The notes beneath the pieces are model-generated. The model was not told the origin of the DNA and ran no database searches. It saw only the letters and a list, made by a program, of their open reading frames with translations. Position numbers and translations under genes: made by a program. Source: Hygrophila difformis (taxonomy: Eukaryota > Streptophyta > Magnoliopsida > Lamiales > Acanthaceae). Taken from it: a stretch of DNA of 64,000 nucleotides. The DNA lies in assembly GCA_030278955.1 (NCBI GenBank), contig JAOANR010000003.1, forward strand, positions 34,490,054 through 34,554,053, given 5' to 3'. Below, in pieces: positions 32,229 through 44,054 of the stretch (positions are counted from its first letter, which is position 1; each line of letters begins with the position of its first letter).

Positions 32229-34847
32229 TGTAATACCCGAGAAATCAACATCGAGTATTAAATCCGAAAAAAAATTATTAATTGAATTAATTAATTGGAT
32301 TTAACTATCGCAATCGAAATAATTCCGGGAGAGCGGAATTAAATATTTTCGCACGATAGCAACTCGAAGAGAGTTATCGGAATATCCAACAATCGGATAA
32401 TCCAATATGATTTTTAAGATCAAAAATCATATTATAAAAAAAAAAAAAAGGGGATGAGAAAATCGCTGCCTGGGGTGGCGCGGTGGCCGCGCGGTGGCGC
32501 GCCACCAGCGCGCCGCCACCCCAGTAGCAGCGTTTCAAACGCTGCTACGCGTTTTCATGCTTGTTTTGGCATTAAGTTCGATCTTAATGCCTTGAATCTA
32601 TCCAAACCCCTTTCTCAGATGTTGGTGAGTGTATTGAGACTCTAATGGACGAATCTAGAAGCTTCTAGAACCATTTTATGGCTGTGAAGTTGGGAGAATG
32701 CATGCATTAGGATGACTCTTGCACCAAGGAGTGATTAGGTGGTTTGGATGAGTTTTGGGGGAGTGTTTTCCAAGAGGGACTGCCATTACTTCGTCCTTCA
32801 TAGTCCCTAGGGCCTTTAAGCCACCATTGGGAACCTTAACATCCCATTCTTTACCCTCAATCAGTCCCCAAAATCCCTCATACACACTAATCCGAAAATC
32901 AGTCTTCTCTTGAGTGTTGTGAGTTGGTGAGAGTTATCCATCTTGTTCTTGGGGCTTTGGTCGAGTTGAAGCATTCCAATCCCTTCTCCTACGTCTAGGT
33001 AAGGTCTCTAAACCAATTCCTTGTTCGTTACTTCGAATTCTAGGCCCTAACATCAAGCTTTTATCCAAACACCTCAAAATAGGATTCGTTCGGTAGATCT
33101 CGGAGGTTTGAGGCTGTTCCGGTCGAGTTTGAGGATTCAACCAAAGAGGTTTTCGACACTACACTCTTGAGAAGTAAGTTAATGATGTGTATATCAATTT
33201 TTAGAGTGTTTGGTTGAGTAATCTTCGAGATATAGTTCAATCTTCATCTTGTGCCAAATCTGTCAACTAGGGTTTCTATCCGAGTAGTTTATTTGTTCAG
33301 CGTTTTTCGTCAAGATCCGTTCACTTTTGGAAGAACTTGTCTAAATGAAAAATGTTCCTAACACTTTAAAGATGATGTCTGTAAATTTTCATAATTTTTG
33401 GAATTGATTTGGTCGACGAAAACGGATCTGGTATTTTCTGCTATACTTGGTGACAGATTTTAATTCCTAGCATGTTCAGTTTTGTAGTTCATATTTCTCC
33501 TAGCCATGGTCGTTTTTGATGGTCGACTTCTTCATGAAAATTGTTCATCTATGTGTCTAGTTTACTCCTGTTAAATTTCAGAATTTTTGGAACAACCTTC
33601 GAATTGATATGGATTTTTGAGTAAGCTGTGGTCGGATGAACAGTGGTACTTGCACCCTTTTGAAAACAAGTTTCTGAAATGAATTTTTTTGAGTGACTTA
33701 GAGTCCGAATTTGCTAAGGCCTATTTCTGAGAAAAATGTTTATTTTGATGTCTCCTAGCACCTGTAAAATTTTCAGAATTTTTCACAAAGTTTTACTACA
33801 TTTCCTAATACGCTTTTGAAAACTGCCACAGTGTAGTCTTACCGGTGAAATTTGGTTTCGTACGTTTCGGTAGTTTTTGAGTCGATTGCTACTCTTTTAC
33901 GAATCCTATGAATTCTGGAAATGTAGATATATGTTGTGATGATCAAAATGTGGTTTTGAAACTTTGTGAGTTTTGATCGAGTTAGATGTTCAATTTGGAG
34001 GGTAAGTGCACTTGGCGTGGGCTCGTTGGGCCGCCCCCTCTTTTTTGGTGGCCAAAACGGCGCCAAGGAAATATTATTATGTTGCGTGATTGTATGAGTC
34101 TATACTCCTAGGTGTATCCGTAGGGGTTACCTAGGGCTCCGGAGTGTGTCTGTATAGGGTCCGCTGCTCTCACATTGTGGATACCGTCGGCTTGTGGACA
34201 TAAGTGCCCAAGCGGGTAATTGATCCCAAAACGGCTAAGGCCCTGGATCGTCGATACCGGCAGCTTGTGGACATAAGCGCCCAAGCGGGTAATGTTTTGG
34301 ATGTCCTCGATCAAAATGAACAATGGTGTGGTAAAGTATATAAAGGAATCCCTGTAAATTATTTTTACTCGTTCGTTAGATTAAATTCCTAACTTTTTAT
34401 TACTCTTCTAAACCTTTAAATTTTGTTATGCTATACGTTAACTTACTCAGTACCGTTTGTACTGATAAATTGTTATTTCCTATTTTTTTCGCAGAGTAAG
34501 TGTTGGCGCATTGGGATGGGACTTTCCAAGAATAAGGACTTGTCGCATTTTATGATTACTTTAAATTTCTGCACTTTGGACTTTACTATTGGACTTTGGA
34601 CTTTGGTTTTTGGCCGTCTGTTTGGCCCCATTTTTATTTGTTTTAGCTTCCGCACTGATTATTACTGTGATGCATGAGATACTCTGATTTTAATTCGGGT
34701 ATGATTGAATAGTTTTTAAATTGTTTTGAAAAATTGATACAACTTAGCCTTAGCATTTTTCTAGATGAGCTCGACTTGGGTCGGGTCTTGTTTAGAAAAG
34801 TGTGGCGGTAATGCCCTGGCCTGGGAAATCAAATCCGGGGTGTTACA
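32229..34847 (+). repeat. 3' LTR of the gag-less Gypsy element
   Basis: The 2619-bp copy of 25405-28024 is offset by 6823-6824 bp. It has the same internal signals (hairpins 34107-34286, TATA 34337-34343, stem-loop 34447-34465). It ends GGTGTTACA beside target duplication AATAT. Confidence 0.93.
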
Positions 34848-34944
34848 AATATTAATATTTTTCAATAATACCAAGGCTTCATGTATCCATAACCTTCCAA
34901 AAATTCAAGTTAAATCATTTACTTTTAAATATTGCTACATCCTA

Positions 34945-35290
34945 AGGTAGGACGCAAAGTAAGATTCTGTTGATTGTTACTGAAGGAAACCAAAACCAAT
35001 GAACAATCGGTTGCGGTCGAGTGGTTATTAGAGAGAGTCCGTAAAATTCCGGTACTTGAAAGACCCGATAACAAAGCAGCCGAACCCAATATATGAGGTT
35101 TGGTGTTTAATTTTATTTATGGAAGTATGTTGTGCATTTATTTGATAAATGGATTAGTAATAATAAAAAATTTAAGGTTCTGGGCCTAAAATGAAATAAT
35201 TTGAAAGGTTTGAGGCCAATTAATATAAAAATGAGTGATTGGGGTAGAGGACTAAATAGAACAAAATAAAAGTTTAGGACTGAATTGGCA
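34945..35290. repeat. Right arm of a large inverted repeat
   Basis: Reverse complement of 25035-25363. The outer end is TTTAGGACTGAATT. Beyond it the sequence GGCAAAAGATAAAAG has no counterpart on the left. Confidence 0.88.
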
Positions 35291-35504
35291 AAAGATAAAA
35301 GAAAAAGGACTAATATTATGCACACGTGTCAGGTTTAAATTAAAACCCTTGCCACGTCAGCAATTAGAATATAATTAGTGAAAAAAGGACTGATTTGAAC
35401 ATAATTAGCATTTGTAGCGGACTAAATCGGTAATAAAATAGAAAAAGGATGGATTTGAAATTTTTGGAAAGATAAAGGACGTTTTTACCTTTTTTTCCCG
35501 TTTA
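35291..35504. other. AT-rich sequence, nothing recognised
   Basis: It contains the phrases AAAAAGGACTGATTTGAAC and GGACTAAATCGG, common in plant intergenic repeats, but no border or coding frame. Confidence 0.4.
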
Positions 35505-35690
35505 AGAGGGTAAGATCGTAAGATCGTAGAAGCGTTTTATGGAGTATAACTATAAGATCGTAACATTCTACTATCAAGATCGGGATCTTACTAATTTTAA
35601 GATCCTACAAGGATCGGGATCGTTTTAAAGAGGCGTGATCGTAAAATCGTAAGATCCTAAGATCAAGATCGGGATCTTAACAACTATGAT
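35505..35690. repeat. GATC-rich degenerate short repeat
   Basis: About a dozen GATC tetramers occur as AAGATCGTAAGATC, AAGATCCTA and AAGATCGGGATCTTA variants, several forming short inverted repeats. No larger unit or border could be fixed. Confidence 0.6.
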
Positions 35691-37697
35691 TACAATCACC
35701 AATTAATCCAAACCCAATTATTATTTTAATCCATAATCAATTAATTAATTGGGATATTATATCCCTTGTATGTTTATGTTCTTCCTTAGGCTTCAAGTTG
35801 TCTTTTGTTTTGTGATTTCATAGATGAACTTTAAGAATCAAAAAAAATTGTCATTTCTTTTAGTTCATTTTATGTTATTCTATAAGTGTGGGTAAAATTC
35901 TATATATGTAAAATCACGAGCACATTTTTCATGAATTGGTTGATGTTCTGGGCATTCGTAACATAGCTCTACCTGATTCGGTGCATATATATGAATTCTT
36001 TGTTGACAGTGCATGCAAATGGTTTATAAGGGAAATCTTTTCCAGTATTGTGCAATTTGGAGCACAGCGGAATCAAAACGAGAGTTTATTGAAAATCTAG
36101 GCATTCCCTCAGCATGGTTGCATGAAGCTTAGGGTAAATTTGTATTTCTTGAACCGCTCAATTTTGTATGATCTTGGATGACGGATTCGAATTGGATTCA
36201 AATTCATCATAAGTAAATTTATCCCGTTACGTGCAATGGATTTATTATGATAGGTTTAAATCATTCTTTTGATTCAACTGCTTTGAATGTCTTTGTGTAT
36301 GACTTCTATGGCTAATAAGATTTGGAAAATGAGTTGCTTTTATATTGAGGTGTTAAGCGAACACATAAAAAATGGACTTATTTCATATTTTGTCTGCAGT
36401 GCTACCGTAAGTGCTAAATTAAAAGTGAGCTTTGTGTATTTTGAATTTACCATCATAAACTGAAGCTTCTGTAGCTATGCATTCTTAGGGTCAGGATCCA
36501 CTTCTGCTATTTCGAGTTGTATTCAATAATCTTTGCCCTCTCATCTAGAGTTTTCTCTAGTGACTTCAATTTTATAATATATGTGCAGATAATTAAAAAT
36601 GCAAACCCTTTTCAGATATAACCAATAAGAGTTTCCAAATGGTGGGAAAATGAAGATCAAAACTAAAGTTAAGATAAATCTCCACAGAATTTGTCAGCAC
36701 AGGCTCTGCCTCGGTGAGTAAACTTGATATGTATGTATATATATATGTACACTGTGTTATGGACCTGGATGATGCCAAATTTGATTTGAAATATCTCATT
36801 ACCTCTTTACAGTTGTTGGACGATCATGTGGATGATTCAACTGTAAATGATAATAATGATTCTGTTTCTGAAAGTCTGGAGCAAAGTAATAGCAACACAA
36901 ATGTGCAGTAAGTGTGCTTAACCCCCTTTGAAATTCAAACATGTGAATATTAGATTTTCAACCATACGGGTTCCATTTATTTGTGATGGTATTCATATCA
37001 TATTGCTATCACGTTAAGTCTGGTGTGTGGATTGTTAAGTTGACAGTGGCAATGGATTCATTTATTTGAATTCTCTTTTCAGAAATTTCAATGTGGAAAA
37101 ATCCCAATTTCTTTTGCCATAAATGGTTAAGCCGTGTTCTCCCTTTTTCCCAAACCTGCATCATTTGTTTCAACAATATATTTATTTTATATATTCTTTG
37201 TAAACTCTCCCCATTGTTGTTCAATGCTTTTTGTCATTGGGTTAATTTTCTAGGGAATCTTTCTTTTGAAATTCTAGGCTAATTTTAGCCTTTATTGAGA
37301 GTACTGTGAAATCTTAGAGTTGAGAATGCCCTTTTTCTTTTTTTATTTTTTTTTCAGTTCCCTCAGGATAAATTGTCCAAGAATGTCTCAATTTTAGATT
37401 TAGAAGTGAATGTCAGAGTAATTTAATGCTAATTAAAAGAAGCTGTTTAGATGGTGTACTAATACATTGTCGTCTATATAAAGTGGGGGCATTACAGAGA
37501 AAAATAAGCTCAGGTCTGATCCTCATCATCTTTCTGGTTTGTTGGCAGAGTTTAAACATTGACACTGATAAGGATATGCTGAAACAATTTGTTGACACTG
37601 ATCAAGTGATTGTAAATGATAAAAATATCAAGTCCCAGTCTGAGGTGCTTCGAGCTTTGTCAAGGGATACTTCTTGATCCTGAATACCATTTAATAA
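35691..37697 (+). pseudogene. Remnant of an unidentified multi-exon gene, 5' part
   Basis: Exon-like pieces with plausible splice borders occur on the plus strand. 35912-36097 is open for 62 codons (IFHELVDVLGIRN...). An overlapping frame at about 36012-36129 reads YKGNLFQYCAIW...GIPSAWLHEA, then TAG, between TTGACAG and a GGGTAAAT donor. 36813-36907 lies between CTTTACAG and GTAAGT and encodes LLDDHVDDSTVND. 37549-37677 follows TTGGCAG and reads SLNIDTDKDMLKQF to a TGA. The SIRE element starts 20 bp later and the gene seems to resume at 47474. I do not recognise the protein. Conflicting frames and internal stops suggest decay. Confidence 0.4.
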
Positions 37698-38651
37698 TGT
37701 TAGTACCCATATTTTGAGATAATGTGTTCCAACCCAATGATGAACACTAGTTAGGTCCCCACCCCTTGATCTTATCCGCTTGTATTCTTGGCAACATATC
37801 TTCGGCTTGCATCTTTGAGCTGGATAAGGGAAGCCCTGCATGGAAAGGAGCGTCCCCCCAACGGTCTCCTGGCATTTCCTTATGGCGACCATTCGAGCTA
37901 TGGCAAGTGGATCTTCCCAACCGAGTAAGGACTGCATCGGCTATGGAAGGAAGAAGATTTCATGGGATAGTTTATTCCCTTCCATAGCAATGGTGATTTC
38001 GAACATCCTTTAAGTAGGACGATTGGCTGTGCACTACTTACCGACCCTATTGTTCTTGAGAAAATACAAACAGCAAATCGTGTGAGAAACCCTAAGATTC
38101 AATCTCTTCACCCCATCCGCAAGGTTCATCACTTGTGAAAGAGATTGATGCTTGAGTGATTATTTCTGTCATCATACACATTGAACCCTTGATTGATTTC
38201 GACACATTCGATCAAGGGAAGCACTCAAGTTCGTGTCAACAAGATTCCACTCTTCATTGCTACATCAAAGGGAGGATCTTTTACAGGTTCACTCAAGGGA
38301 AACTTGGAGAAGGAGTCTTCAAGGGGTCGAAGCAGAATCGGAGCATTCTCACCAGAAAAGGGAGTTTCTGGTACCATCGATCATCCACTTGGGTGTTGGA
38401 GTAAAAGGTTACTGGTTCACTATTGTTCGTGTTGTAACGTGGTGTTCGAACACATAGTGGAACACTCCTGGATTGGTATCCCCCAGACGTAGGCCTTGGG
38501 CCGAACTGGGTCAACAACTCTCTGTTTGTTCTTGTTTCTTTACTGCACTTATTTACCTTTGAGTACTAACCTACTAACAAGTCTTTTAAGTGTGCGATTG
38601 AACAAACAGTTGAGGTTAAGGTTTTTAATCTTGACGTATAAGGGACCAACA
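37698..38651 (+). repeat. 5' LTR of the SIRE-like element
   Basis: 954 bp, TGTTAGTACCC to GGGACCAACA. Essentially identical to the 3' LTR. Short ORFs inside (e.g. 38193-38492) are incidental. Confidence 0.95.
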
Positions 38652-38653
38652 AG

Positions 38654-38665
38654 TGGTATCAAAGC
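38654..38665 (+). promoter_or_regulatory. Primer binding site, Met tRNA type
   Basis: TGGTATCAAAGC starts 2 nt after the LTR. The gag ATG follows 33 nt later. Confidence 0.9.
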
Positions 38666-38698
38666 CCACACACCTTCGGGTGAGATCCAAACGTCAAG

Positions 38699-41600
38699 AT
38701 GAGTCGGGAAGGAGGGAACATTTCCAGGCCACCTTTGCTAGATGGAACAAATTTTTCTTATTGGAAGACCAGGATGAGGGCCTTTCTCATGGCCATTGAT
38801 GAAGGTGTTTGGGATGCTGTTGAAACCAAGTTCGAACGCCCCACTGTGGAGGACGATGAAGGTGTCAAAACACCCAAACCCAAGGACAAATGGACTGCGG
38901 AAGAAAAGACCCTATCATCCATGAACTCCAAGGCTCTTAATGCTATTTTCAATGGAGTCACTGAGGATCAATACAAGCTTATCTCCGCATGTGACACAGC
39001 GTATGATGCATGGGAAGTACTGGTAAACTCCCATGAAGGTATGGCATCTGTTAGATCCTCCAAGTTAATTTCCATTGAATCCCAATTTCATAAACTTGTT
39101 ATGGATGAAAATGAGAGCATTGTTAGCTATGTTGGTAGAATTCGTGACTTGACCAACCAGGCACATCAACTTGGGAAAACCTATTCCCAACAAGAGTTGG
39201 TGAGAAAGATTGTAGGAACTATTCCCGACAGGTTTAACCCCAAGATTGCTGCCCTAGAACTCTACAAGGATTACTCCACCATGCAAGTGGATGAACTAAT
39301 GGGGATACTCCAGTCTTGGGAAATGGATCATTGCAAGGAGGTTGGTGGCAAAAGGATAGCCTTCAAGGCCGAATCAAAGGTGGTGAATGACAAGGAAGCC
39401 GAGATTGATAGTGATCACAGCGATGATGACGAGATCTCTCTTCTCACAAAGAGACTGGCCAGACTCCTCAAGAATAAGAAAGGGAAGGAAGGTTTCTCTA
39501 GTGGGAAGGGCGATGGATCAAACTCGAGGAGAGATTCCAAAAGAAGATCCAAACCCTATGGCAAGGATCAACAGGCCGAAGAAAGGCCCAGGGGACCAGA
39601 ATGCTACGAATGCAGAGGCTTTGGTCACATTAGGGCAGATTGTGGAAATCTAAAGAAGAAGGACAAGAAGACCTATCACATTACCTTTAGTGATCATGAT
39701 GAGGAACCTGAATGCAGTGAGGGAGAATCTGAGCATGGGATTGCTCTCATGGCTCCAGGATCATGGGATTCAGACTCATGTTCGGACACTGAGTCACAAC
39801 ACGGTACTGATTCTAACCCTATGAATAATGATTTCCCTGACCATGAGTGTGCATCTCTTAGCAGCAAAGAAGCAGACAAAATAGAGCGTCTTACAGACCT
39901 CTATAATGAAGTTTTTGAGAAATTAGAAACTTCTATGACCGAGATAGAAGATCTGCAAAGAACCAATCAGGATCTTAGAGATGAGGTCGAAAGGCTCCTG
40001 GACGAGAACAAAGCCTTACTAGCTAAGGCTGAAGCAGTATCCATCCACGTGACTGAACTTGAGGCTGGAATTCTCTTTGAAAAAGAGGAAAAGGAGAAGA
40101 TGTCCACCAAGCATGATTTTGTTACAGTGGAAATCACTGAACTCCGGGAGAAACTCAGCAGATCTGAAAAAATTCTGTCGGACATGAATAAAGGGAAGGC
40201 CAAACTCGATGACGCTCTAGCCGCTGGAAAATCTCATGGGAACAGGCAAGGTCTTGGGTACAGCCACTTCAGTACTGCCTCTACTTCCAAAGGGAATATC
40301 AAGTTCGTTACAGGAGGACAACTGAGTGACCGTACACCAAGTCAGAACACTAAAACTGTTCACAAAGGTCCCAAGGGGTATAACAAAAGGAGGAATTCGT
40401 TCAAAGGACCTCTCATATGCGACTATTGCAAGTTCAGAGGGCACAAGACCGAACACTGTCGAAAGATCATCAAGGATCTTCTTGAAGGAAAACCGGTGAG
40501 ATGGCCTAATGAAGAACTCAAGAAGAGGATCTCCATAAGACGGGAATGGGTTACTAAAATCTCTGCAAGATGCAATGTGGCTTTCCTATCTTCTAGACAA
40601 AAGGGCAAGAATGCAACTTGGTACTTTGACAGTGGCTGTTCGAGGCACATGACAGGAGACAAAGACGTCCTCAAACCATTCAAAGATGTTGATGGTGGAT
40701 CGGTGGTCTTTGGAAACGGTAAAAAGGGTCGTCTCTCTGGACAAGGAACTCTCTATGGAGATGGTCTACCTAAGCTCAACAATGTCTACTATGTGGAGGG
40801 ATTGCATGCTAACCTCATTAGCATAAGTCAGCTTTGCGATGAAGACTTGACTGTATCCTTTAACAAAAAATATTATGAAGTTCTCGACCCTAACAATGTA
40901 TGCGTCATGAGGGGACTAAGATCTCGGAATGACTGCTATTTACTTGTACAAACTTGTAATTTTGTGAAAGATGCAGGAAGCTCCCGAAATCTACTCTGGC
41001 ATGAAAAGTTAGGTCATCTGAACTTCAGAGATCTGATCAAGTTGAGCAGGACAGGAGCTGTTCGTGGACTTCCAGACCTAAAGAAACATGACTCTGACTT
41101 TTGTGAAGATTGTGCCAAGAACAAGCAAACTCGGGTGTCCCATCCCGTGACTGAACACAATGCCACAACACACTGTCTGGAACTCCTACACATGGACCTC
41201 ATTGGGCCAACTGAAATTTCTAGTCTGGGAGGTAAAAAGTATATTTTCGTTTGTGTAGATGATTTCTCCAGATATACGTGGGTTGACTTTCTCAGGGAAA
41301 AGAGCGAAGCTTTCAAAGCCTTTATGAAACTGTGCAATCAAATTATGAACGAAAAGGACTGCAAAGTGAAGAGAATTCGCAGTGATCATGGGAAGGAATT
41401 CGAGAATCAAGCATTCGAGGATTACTGTTCCAGCATTGGGATCAAACACGAGTTTTCAGCACCAAAGACTCCTCAGCAGAATGGAGTAGTGGAGAGGAAG
41501 AACCGCACCTTGCAAGAAATGGCACGTGTCATGATGAACTCCAAGAAGGTTCCTGAGTTCCTCTGGGCAGAAGCAATCAACACGGCGTGCTACATGATAA

Positions 41601-42112
41601 ATCGAGTGTATATCAGGCCTAAAACACTCATGACTCCATACGAATTATGGAAGGGTAAAAAGACCTCAATATCATACTTTCACATCTTTGGTTGCAAGTG
41701 TTTTGTGCTTAATGACAGGGAACACACCGGGAAGTTCAAAGAGAAAAGTGACGAGGGCATCTTTGTTGGGTACTCAACATCTAGCAAAGCTTTTCGAGTA
41801 TACAACTCCAGAACCAGGAAGGTAATCGAATCCACAAATGTCATTGTGGAAGACGCGCCCAACAGAGGAACACCAGTCGAATCCCAAGAGGAGGATGCAG
41901 AGAAAGACACCCAAAGCTCTGGACAAACTCGATCTTTGTCTGGAGACAAGCAGGAAACCACCACGGAGAGTGATGAGGTCCAACCCAGTGTTCAAACACC
42001 CGTTGGAACACCGTCACAGTCAGAGGTTGCTGCCCCCAAGTCAGAATCCATCGTAATCACAATCCAGAGGATGTCATTGGGGACGTTCTTGAAGATCGGA
42101 GAACTCGTGTAA
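38699..42112 (+). CDS. gag-pol: Copia Gag-protease-integrase polyprotein
   Basis: 1137 codons from the first ATG after the primer site. Residues ~1-215 are Gag of the UBN2/Copia type ([17 protein letters not shown]). A CCHC knuckle [14 protein letters not shown] lies at ~300, a long coiled coil at ~400-510, and a second knuckle [14 protein letters not shown] at ~573. The aspartic protease motif FDSGCSRHM is at ~643. The pre-integrase zinc motif (HEKLGHL...CEDC) is at ~767-800. Integrase has D at ~831 (HMDLIG), D at ~894 (RSDHGKEF) and E at ~930 (VVERKNRT). The frame ends prematurely near 42112. From about 42045 the expected coding continues in another frame ([10 protein letters not shown]) into the RT ORF. 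This single break, between integrase and RT, would block full Pol synthesis unless bypassed or a sequencing error. Confidence 0.93.
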   Translation: MSREGGNISRPPLLDGTNFSYWKTRMRAFLMAIDEGVWDAVETKFERPTVEDDEGVKTPKPKDKWTAEEKTLSSMNSKALNAIFNGVTEDQYKLISACDTAYDAWEVLVNSHEGMASVRSSKLISIESQFHKLVMDENESIVSYVGRIRDLTNQAHQLGKTYSQQELVRKIVGTIPDRFNPKIAALELYKDYSTMQVDELMGILQSWEMDHCKEVGGKRIAFKAESKVVNDKEAEIDSDHSDDDEISLLTKRLARLLKNKKGKEGFSSGKGDGSNSRRDSKRRSKPYGKDQQAEERPRGPECYECRGFGHIRADCGNLKKKDKKTYHITFSDHDEEPECSEGESEHGIALMAPGSWDSDSCSDTESQHGTDSNPMNNDFPDHECASLSSKEADKIERLTDLYNEVFEKLETSMTEIEDLQRTNQDLRDEVERLLDENKALLAKAEAVSIHVTELEAGILFEKEEKEKMSTKHDFVTVEITELREKLSRSEKILSDMNKGKAKLDDALAAGKSHGNRQGLGYSHFSTASTSKGNIKFVTGGQLSDRTPSQNTKTVHKGPKGYNKRRNSFKGPLICDYCKFRGHKTEHCRKIIKDLLEGKPVRWPNEELKKRISIRREWVTKISARCNVAFLSSRQKGKNATWYFDSGCSRHMTGDKDVLKPFKDVDGGSVVFGNGKKGRLSGQGTLYGDGLPKLNNVYYVEGLHANLISISQLCDEDLTVSFNKKYYEVLDPNNVCVMRGLRSRNDCYLLVQTCNFVKDAGSSRNLLWHEKLGHLNFRDLIKLSRTGAVRGLPDLKKHDSDFCEDCAKNKQTRVSHPVTEHNATTHCLELLHMDLIGPTEISSLGGKKYIFVCVDDFSRYTWVDFLREKSEAFKAFMKLCNQIMNEKDCKVKRIRSDHGKEFENQAFEDYCSSIGIKHEFSAPKTPQQNGVVERKNRTLQEMARVMMNSKKVPEFLWAEAINTACYMINRVYIRPKTLMTPYELWKGKKTSISYFHIFGCKCFVLNDREHTGKFKEKSDEGIFVGYSTSSKAFRVYNSRTRKVIESTNVIVEDAPNRGTPVESQEEDAEKDTQSSGQTRSLSGDKQETTTESDEVQPSVQTPVGTPSQSEVAAPKSESIVITIQRMSLGTFLKIGELV

Positions 42113-42219
42113 AGAAGAAGATCGACTATAGAGAGTTTGCAGGGTTACATTGCTTCACCTCAAGGATTGAACCCTCAAGAGTTGAAGAAGCTCTACAAGA
42201 CGAGAATTGGATCAATGCC

Positions 42220-43695
42220 ATGCAGGAAGAGCTCGCTCAGTTCAAGAGGAATGAAGTATGGACTTTGGTCAAGCGTCCACATAACATCAACGTCATTGGA
42301 ACAAAGTGGGTGTTCAAGAACAAAAGTGACGAGAATGGGAATGTGGTTCGAAACAAAGCTAGGCTCGTAGCTCAAGGGTACACCCAAGTGGAAGGAATAG
42401 ACTACAGTGAGACCTTTGCACCCGTAGCAAGACTCGAAGCTGTGAGACTACTCCTTGCCATTGCATGTTCGATGGGCTTTAAACTCTATCAGATGGACGT
42501 GAAGAGCGCCTTTTTAAATGGTTGGTTGAAAGAAGAAGTATATGTGGAGCAACCCAAGGGCTTCGAAGACACAGACTTCCCAGACCATGTCTTTCGGCTA
42601 AACAAAGCTCTCTATGGGCTTAAACAAGCTCCTAGGGCATGGTATGAGAGGCTTTCAAAATATCTATTGGAAAATGGATATAGAAGAGGAAGCACGGACA
42701 AGACCATGTTCATCAAGGAAGACTCCAAAGGGATCATTGTGGCTCAAGTCTACGTGGATGACATCGTGTTCGGATCAACCTCCCATGTGCTCAAGGACAA
42801 GTTCATCGAGACTATGGGTAAGGAATTTGAGATGAGTATGGTAGGTGAATTGACATTCTTTCTTGGCACGCAGGTTAGTCAGAGAAAGGAGGGCACCTTT
42901 CTGAATCAATCCAAGTATGCCAAAAGCATTGTCAAGAAATTTGGGCTGGAGTCCAGTAAGCCTGTCCGAACACCGATTGGAACATCTGATAAGCTTCACA
43001 AGGATCCTACAGGGAAGAGTGTCGATCAAAAGATGTACAGAGGGATCATTGGAAGCCTCCTCTACCTCGCAGCTAGCAGACCCGACATCAGCTACGCCGT
43101 AGGAGTCTGTGCTAGGTACCAAGCGGATCCAAAGGAGTCTCATCTAAAGGCAGCAAAGAGAGTGATTCGATACATTGCTGGAACACCTGATTTGGGCATC
43201 TGGTACTCCAAAGAATCCAACTTACAGTTGATTGGATACACTGATGCAGATTGGGCTGGCAATGTAGACGATAGAAAAAGCACCACAGGAGGGTGTTTTT
43301 ATGTTGGAACCAACTTGGTGAGCTGGTATAGCAAGAAACAGAACTCTATATCTCTCTCCACGGCAGAAGCGGAGTATATTGCAGCCGGGAGTTGTTGTGC
43401 TCAGCTCTTATGGATGAGACAAATGATTAGTGACTATGGCATTGATCAAGAAAAGCTAGTGGTTCTCTGCGACAACATGAGTGCGATAAGTATCTCAAGA
43501 AATCCAGTGCAACACAGTCGAACCAAGCACATTGATGTTAGACATCATTTTATCCGAGAACTCGTGGAAGATGAAGTAGTGTCCCTGGAGTATGTTGGAA
43601 CACAAGAACAGAACGCGGACATCTTTACCAAGGCTCTTGATGGAGAACGGTTTGAGAAGCTGAGGCGGGAACTGGGTCTATGCACAATAGTCTAA
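42220..43695 (+). CDS. pol: Copia reverse transcriptase and RNase H
   Basis: Open to TAA at 43693-43695. The same frame is already coding from about 42048, so the ATG at 42220 is not a real start. RT shows the Copia signature ([28 protein letters not shown]) with the catalytic YVDD near residue 177 of this frame. RNase H of the Copia type carries [26 protein letters not shown] and [11 protein letters not shown], ending in DIFTKAL. All expected motifs are present, so apart from the upstream frame break the enzyme looks functional. It converts element RNA to DNA within the particle and degrades the RNA strand. It normally forms part of the same polyprotein as the preceding ORF. Confidence 0.93.
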   Translation: MQEELAQFKRNEVWTLVKRPHNINVIGTKWVFKNKSDENGNVVRNKARLVAQGYTQVEGIDYSETFAPVARLEAVRLLLAIACSMGFKLYQMDVKSAFLNGWLKEEVYVEQPKGFEDTDFPDHVFRLNKALYGLKQAPRAWYERLSKYLLENGYRRGSTDKTMFIKEDSKGIIVAQVYVDDIVFGSTSHVLKDKFIETMGKEFEMSMVGELTFFLGTQVSQRKEGTFLNQSKYAKSIVKKFGLESSKPVRTPIGTSDKLHKDPTGKSVDQKMYRGIIGSLLYLAASRPDISYAVGVCARYQADPKESHLKAAKRVIRYIAGTPDLGIWYSKESNLQLIGYTDADWAGNVDDRKSTTGGCFYVGTNLVSWYSKKQNSISLSTAEAEYIAAGSCCAQLLWMRQMISDYGIDQEKLVVLCDNMSAISISRNPVQHSRTKHIDVRHHFIRELVEDEVVSLEYVGTQEQNADIFTKALDGERFEKLRRELGLCTIV

Positions 43696-44054
43696 GATCC
43701 AAAAGGATCTCGGGGATCTCATGAGTCAACATTAATAACGGCTAAGTTTCTCTTATATATTTCAATAGCCTTAAGAGATCCCATACTTATTTAATTTTTT
43801 ATTGCAGGAAATTCTATCTTTATCCCTTGGCAACCGATTGTCCAATTTTTCAAAAAAGGAAGTTATTTCTTATTTTGGTAACCGGCTACCTATGAGGAAT
43901 TCTAATGATCTCACGCCTCCACTAAAAGGGAAGTTTCCTTATTTTTAATTGTGCTCCTCTCTTGTGATTTCCCCCGCTTTCTCTGCCCTCGTCTCTTCTC
44001 CAACATTTGTAAGGATCGACTACTCCCGTATCACTTCTTCTCTGCGCAGGAACG
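43696..44054 (+). other. Spacer between pol and the third ORF
   Basis: 359 bp of AT-rich and pyrimidine-rich sequence. TCTCTTCTCC and TTCTCTGCGCAG just before the ORF3 ATG (44055) look like a 3' splice site, so ORF3 might be expressed from a spliced RNA. This is inferred only. Confidence 0.5.

Larger units (their letters stand above)
25405..34847 (+). mobile_element. Complete young Gypsy chromovirus lacking gag
   Basis: Perfect target duplications AATAT flank it (25400-25404, 34848-34852). The LTRs are 25405-28024 and 32229-34847, almost identical (2620 and 2619 bp). The seen differences are one A in a homopolymer and a few substitutions, such as at 26171/32994-32998 and near 26929. It has a Met-type primer site, a small acidic ORF where gag should be, a long uninterrupted pol and a polypurine tract. 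A C-terminal chromodomain places it in the chromoviruses, Tekay/Del-like by LTR size. Lack of gag and the protease active site means that mobilisation needed proteins from a related element. Confidence 0.93.

Noticed and set aside
36012..36129. Nuclear-pore Nup96-like exon (GIPSAWLHEA)
   Set aside because: The resemblance rests on a few residues from memory and neighbouring exons did not support it.
42030..42219. Programmed ribosomal frameshift between integrase and RT
   Set aside because: No slippery site with downstream structure was evident, and SIRE-type elements do not recode there as far as I know.
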